From positions 1 through 6,591 of the forward strand of contig JAQGKJ010000200.1 of NCBI GenBank assembly GCA_028290165.1: DNA of 6,591 nt. Direction: 5' to 3'. The position numbers and the translations under genes were made by a program. The notes beneath the pieces were generated by a model. It saw only the letters and a program-made list of their open reading frames with translations, had not been told where the DNA came from and did no database searches. The DNA comes from Bradyrhizobium sp. (GTDB lineage: Bacteria > Pseudomonadota > Alphaproteobacteria > Rhizobiales > Xanthobacteraceae). Numbering within the stretch: position 1 is the stretch's first letter; the number at the start of each line of letters is the position of its first letter. Shown here one piece after another: positions 5,424-6,591 of this stretch.

Positions 5424-6479
5424 CTACCGCAGGCTGGCGTTGATTTTGTCCAGCGCAGCCGAACCGGGGCAAAGTTCCTTGGCCTCGAGCGTATTGAGCG
5501 GCGTCTCCACCGTGTCGAGATGGCTGTGCAGGTCTTCTGAGTCGGGATCGACATACAACAGCCCGGTGACGATCTGGCCCTTGACGGCGTGCCTCTGCAG
5601 GAACGACATCGCCGCGACGCGGTCGTGCGCGTCATAGTCCGCATCGATCTTGCGCAGCGCCAGCTTGGTGCCGTCGTGCTGCTCGACCACCTGAACCGTA
5701 CCCGGCGCGTAATCGACGGCAATCGGGTCGCGGCCGGTGATGACGTCCAGCCGGTTCACCGCATCATTGTGCTCGCGCACATAGTCGAAACTCTTGGTCG
5801 AGCCGGCATGGTTGTTGAAGGCGACGCAGGGGCTGATCACATCGATGAAGGCCGCGCCCTTGTGCTGGATCGCGGCCGCGATCAGCGGCACCAGTTGCGT
5901 CTTGTCGCCGGAAAAGCTGCGCGCCACGAAGCTCGCACCGAGCTGAAGCGCGATCGCCACCAGATCGATGGCGTTGTCGGTATTCATCACGCCTTTTTTC
6001 GACTTCGAGCCGCGGTCGGCGGTGGCCGAGAACTGGCCCTTGGTGAGGCCGTAAACGCCGTTGTTCTCGACGATATAGGTCATGTTGACGCCGCGCCGGA
6101 TTGAATGCGCGAACTGGCCGAAGCCGATCGAGGCCGAATCGCCGTCGCCGGACACGCCGAGATAGATCAGGTCGCGGTTGGCGAGGTTGGCGCCGGTCAA
6201 TACCGACGGCATGCGGCCATGCACCGAATTGAAGCCGTGCGAATTGCCGAGAAAATAGTCGGGCGTCTTTGAGGAGCAGCCAATGCCGGAAATCTTGGCG
6301 ACGCGATGCGGCTCGATCGAAAGCTCGTAACAGGCCTCGATGATCGAGGCCGTGATCGAGTCGTGGCCGCAGCCGGCGCACAGCGTCGAAACCTTGCCCT
6401 CGTAATCCCGGTGGGTATAGCCGAGATCGTTCTTCGGAAGCCCGGGATGCTGGAATTTCGGCTTGGCGATATAGGTCAT
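5424..6479 (-). CDS. korB: 2-oxoacid:ferredoxin oxidoreductase, beta subunit (probably 2-oxoglutarate)
   Basis: This 351-residue subunit binds thiamine diphosphate and one [4Fe-4S] cluster. With the alpha subunit it converts a 2-oxoacid and CoA to acyl-CoA and CO2 while reducing ferredoxin in the cytoplasm. The cofactor motif starts at GDGDSAS (111-117) and ends at ENNGVYGLTKGQ (138-149), which hold the Mg-diphosphate ligands. Four cysteines match the family's cluster ligands: Cys34 and Cys37 in LCAGCGH, Cys68 in GIGCSSK and Cys218 in SPCVAFN. Length and lack of a ferredoxin domain fit the two-subunit KorAB type. Substrate is inferred: 2-oxoglutarate is usual for this type, but pyruvate or branched-chain oxoacids cannot be excluded. 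ATG 6479 has AAGGT seven bases upstream, inside the alpha gene, and overlaps its stop as ATGA, so the subunits are translationally coupled. The C-terminal 60 residues resemble the tail of other bacterial KorB proteins. Nothing is truncated. Confidence 0.92.
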   Translation of the reverse strand: MTYIAKPKFQHPGLPKNDLGYTHRDYEGKVSTLCAGCGHDSITASIIEACYELSIEPHRVAKISGIGCSSKTPDYFLGNSHGFNSVHGRMPSVLTGANLANRDLIYLGVSGDGDSASIGFGQFAHSIRRGVNMTYIVENNGVYGLTKGQFSATADRGSKSKKGVMNTDNAIDLVAIALQLGASFVARSFSGDKTQLVPLIAAAIQHKGAAFIDVISPCVAFNNHAGSTKSFDYVREHNDAVNRLDVITGRDPIAVDYAPGTVQVVEQHDGTKLALRKIDADYDAHDRVAAMSFLQRHAVKGQIVTGLLYVDPDSEDLHSHLDTVETPLNTLEAKELCPGSAALDKINASLR

Positions 6480-6591
6480 GACTTTACCTTGCGGAGCGGG
6501 GTGACCTGGAGCTGGTCCTGATGGTCGCCGATGGCGCTGGCGATGAAGCGCGCGGTGATCGGCGTGCCGTCATAGTGCAGGATCGGAACCA
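6476..6591 (-). CDS. korA: 2-oxoacid:ferredoxin oxidoreductase, alpha subunit, C-terminal end only
   Basis: The last 37 codons are visible and the gene begins beyond the right edge. They read VPILHYDGTPITARFIASAI and end PLRKVKS-stop. A closing segment with HYDGTPIT and a following helix is what I recall from the C-terminus of fused gamma-alpha subunits (KorA) of two-subunit 2-oxoacid:ferredoxin oxidoreductases. The assignment rests mainly on context: same strand, ATGA overlap with a clear beta subunit, and the usual alpha-beta gene order. The ferredoxin-reducing, CoA-binding and gamma domains lie outside the window. It contains the Shine-Dalgarno of korB (AAGGT, 6490-6486). Confidence 0.8.
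   Translation of the reverse strand, partial: VPILHYDGTPITARFIASAIGDHQDQLQVTPLRKVKS

Noticed and set aside
4874..5722. A 282-codon open frame on the minus strand spanning the hydrolase tail, the gap and the korB end
   Set aside because: It overlaps two well-supported genes in the wrong frame. Only the gap portion has a hydrophobic stretch, which is listed separately as a weak finding.
5589..6104. A 171-codon open frame on the plus strand
   Set aside because: It is antisense to the korB-like gene across its thiamine diphosphate motif and has no features of its own.

Overview
The window looks like chromosomal DNA of an alphaproteobacterium of the Bradyrhizobium/Rhodopseudomonas group. The inference rests on high GC with GC-rich third codon positions, a fused transaldolase/phosphoglucose isomerase directly upstream of a 6-phosphogluconate dehydrogenase gene, and a two-subunit 2-oxoacid:ferredoxin oxidoreductase. 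No database search was possible, so the genus is inferred, not proven. I see no rRNA, tRNA, CRISPR array, insertion sequence or phage gene.

Layout, left to right. On the minus strand, 3118 down to 1 holds a sugar-phosphate operon: tal-pgi (948 aa, complete), then after 12 bases the start of gnd, which runs off the left edge. A divergent intergenic region (3119-3400) holds a candidate promoter for tal-pgi and, facing right, a CRP/FNR-type palindrome centred 41.5 bases upstream of the start site implied by a good -10 box. That rightward promoter would read a small membrane-protein gene (3401-3962) that is split into two frames by one extra T in a T-run. After it, on the same strand, comes an exported alpha/beta hydrolase with an intact Ser-Asp-His triad and a two-cysteine C-terminal tail (4037-5230). 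A short convergent gap (5231-5423) follows. On the minus strand from the right edge, the tail of the alpha-subunit gene (korA-like) overlaps the complete beta-subunit gene (korB-like) by four bases.

How the genes relate. tal-pgi and gnd serve the pentose phosphate pathway and hexose-phosphate interconversion and look translationally coupled. korA/korB encode an iron-sulfur, thiamine-diphosphate enzyme that would convert a 2-oxoacid (probably 2-oxoglutarate) and CoA to an acyl-CoA while reducing ferredoxin. The two rightward genes between these blocks are accessory genes with no visible metabolic link to either side.

I did not find a clearly new multi-gene system. The points most worth a second look are the single-base frame break in the small membrane-protein gene, the activator-like palindrome at its promoter, the acidic residue suggesting an NAD-preferring Gnd, and the N-terminal start and C-terminal tail of the exported hydrolase.
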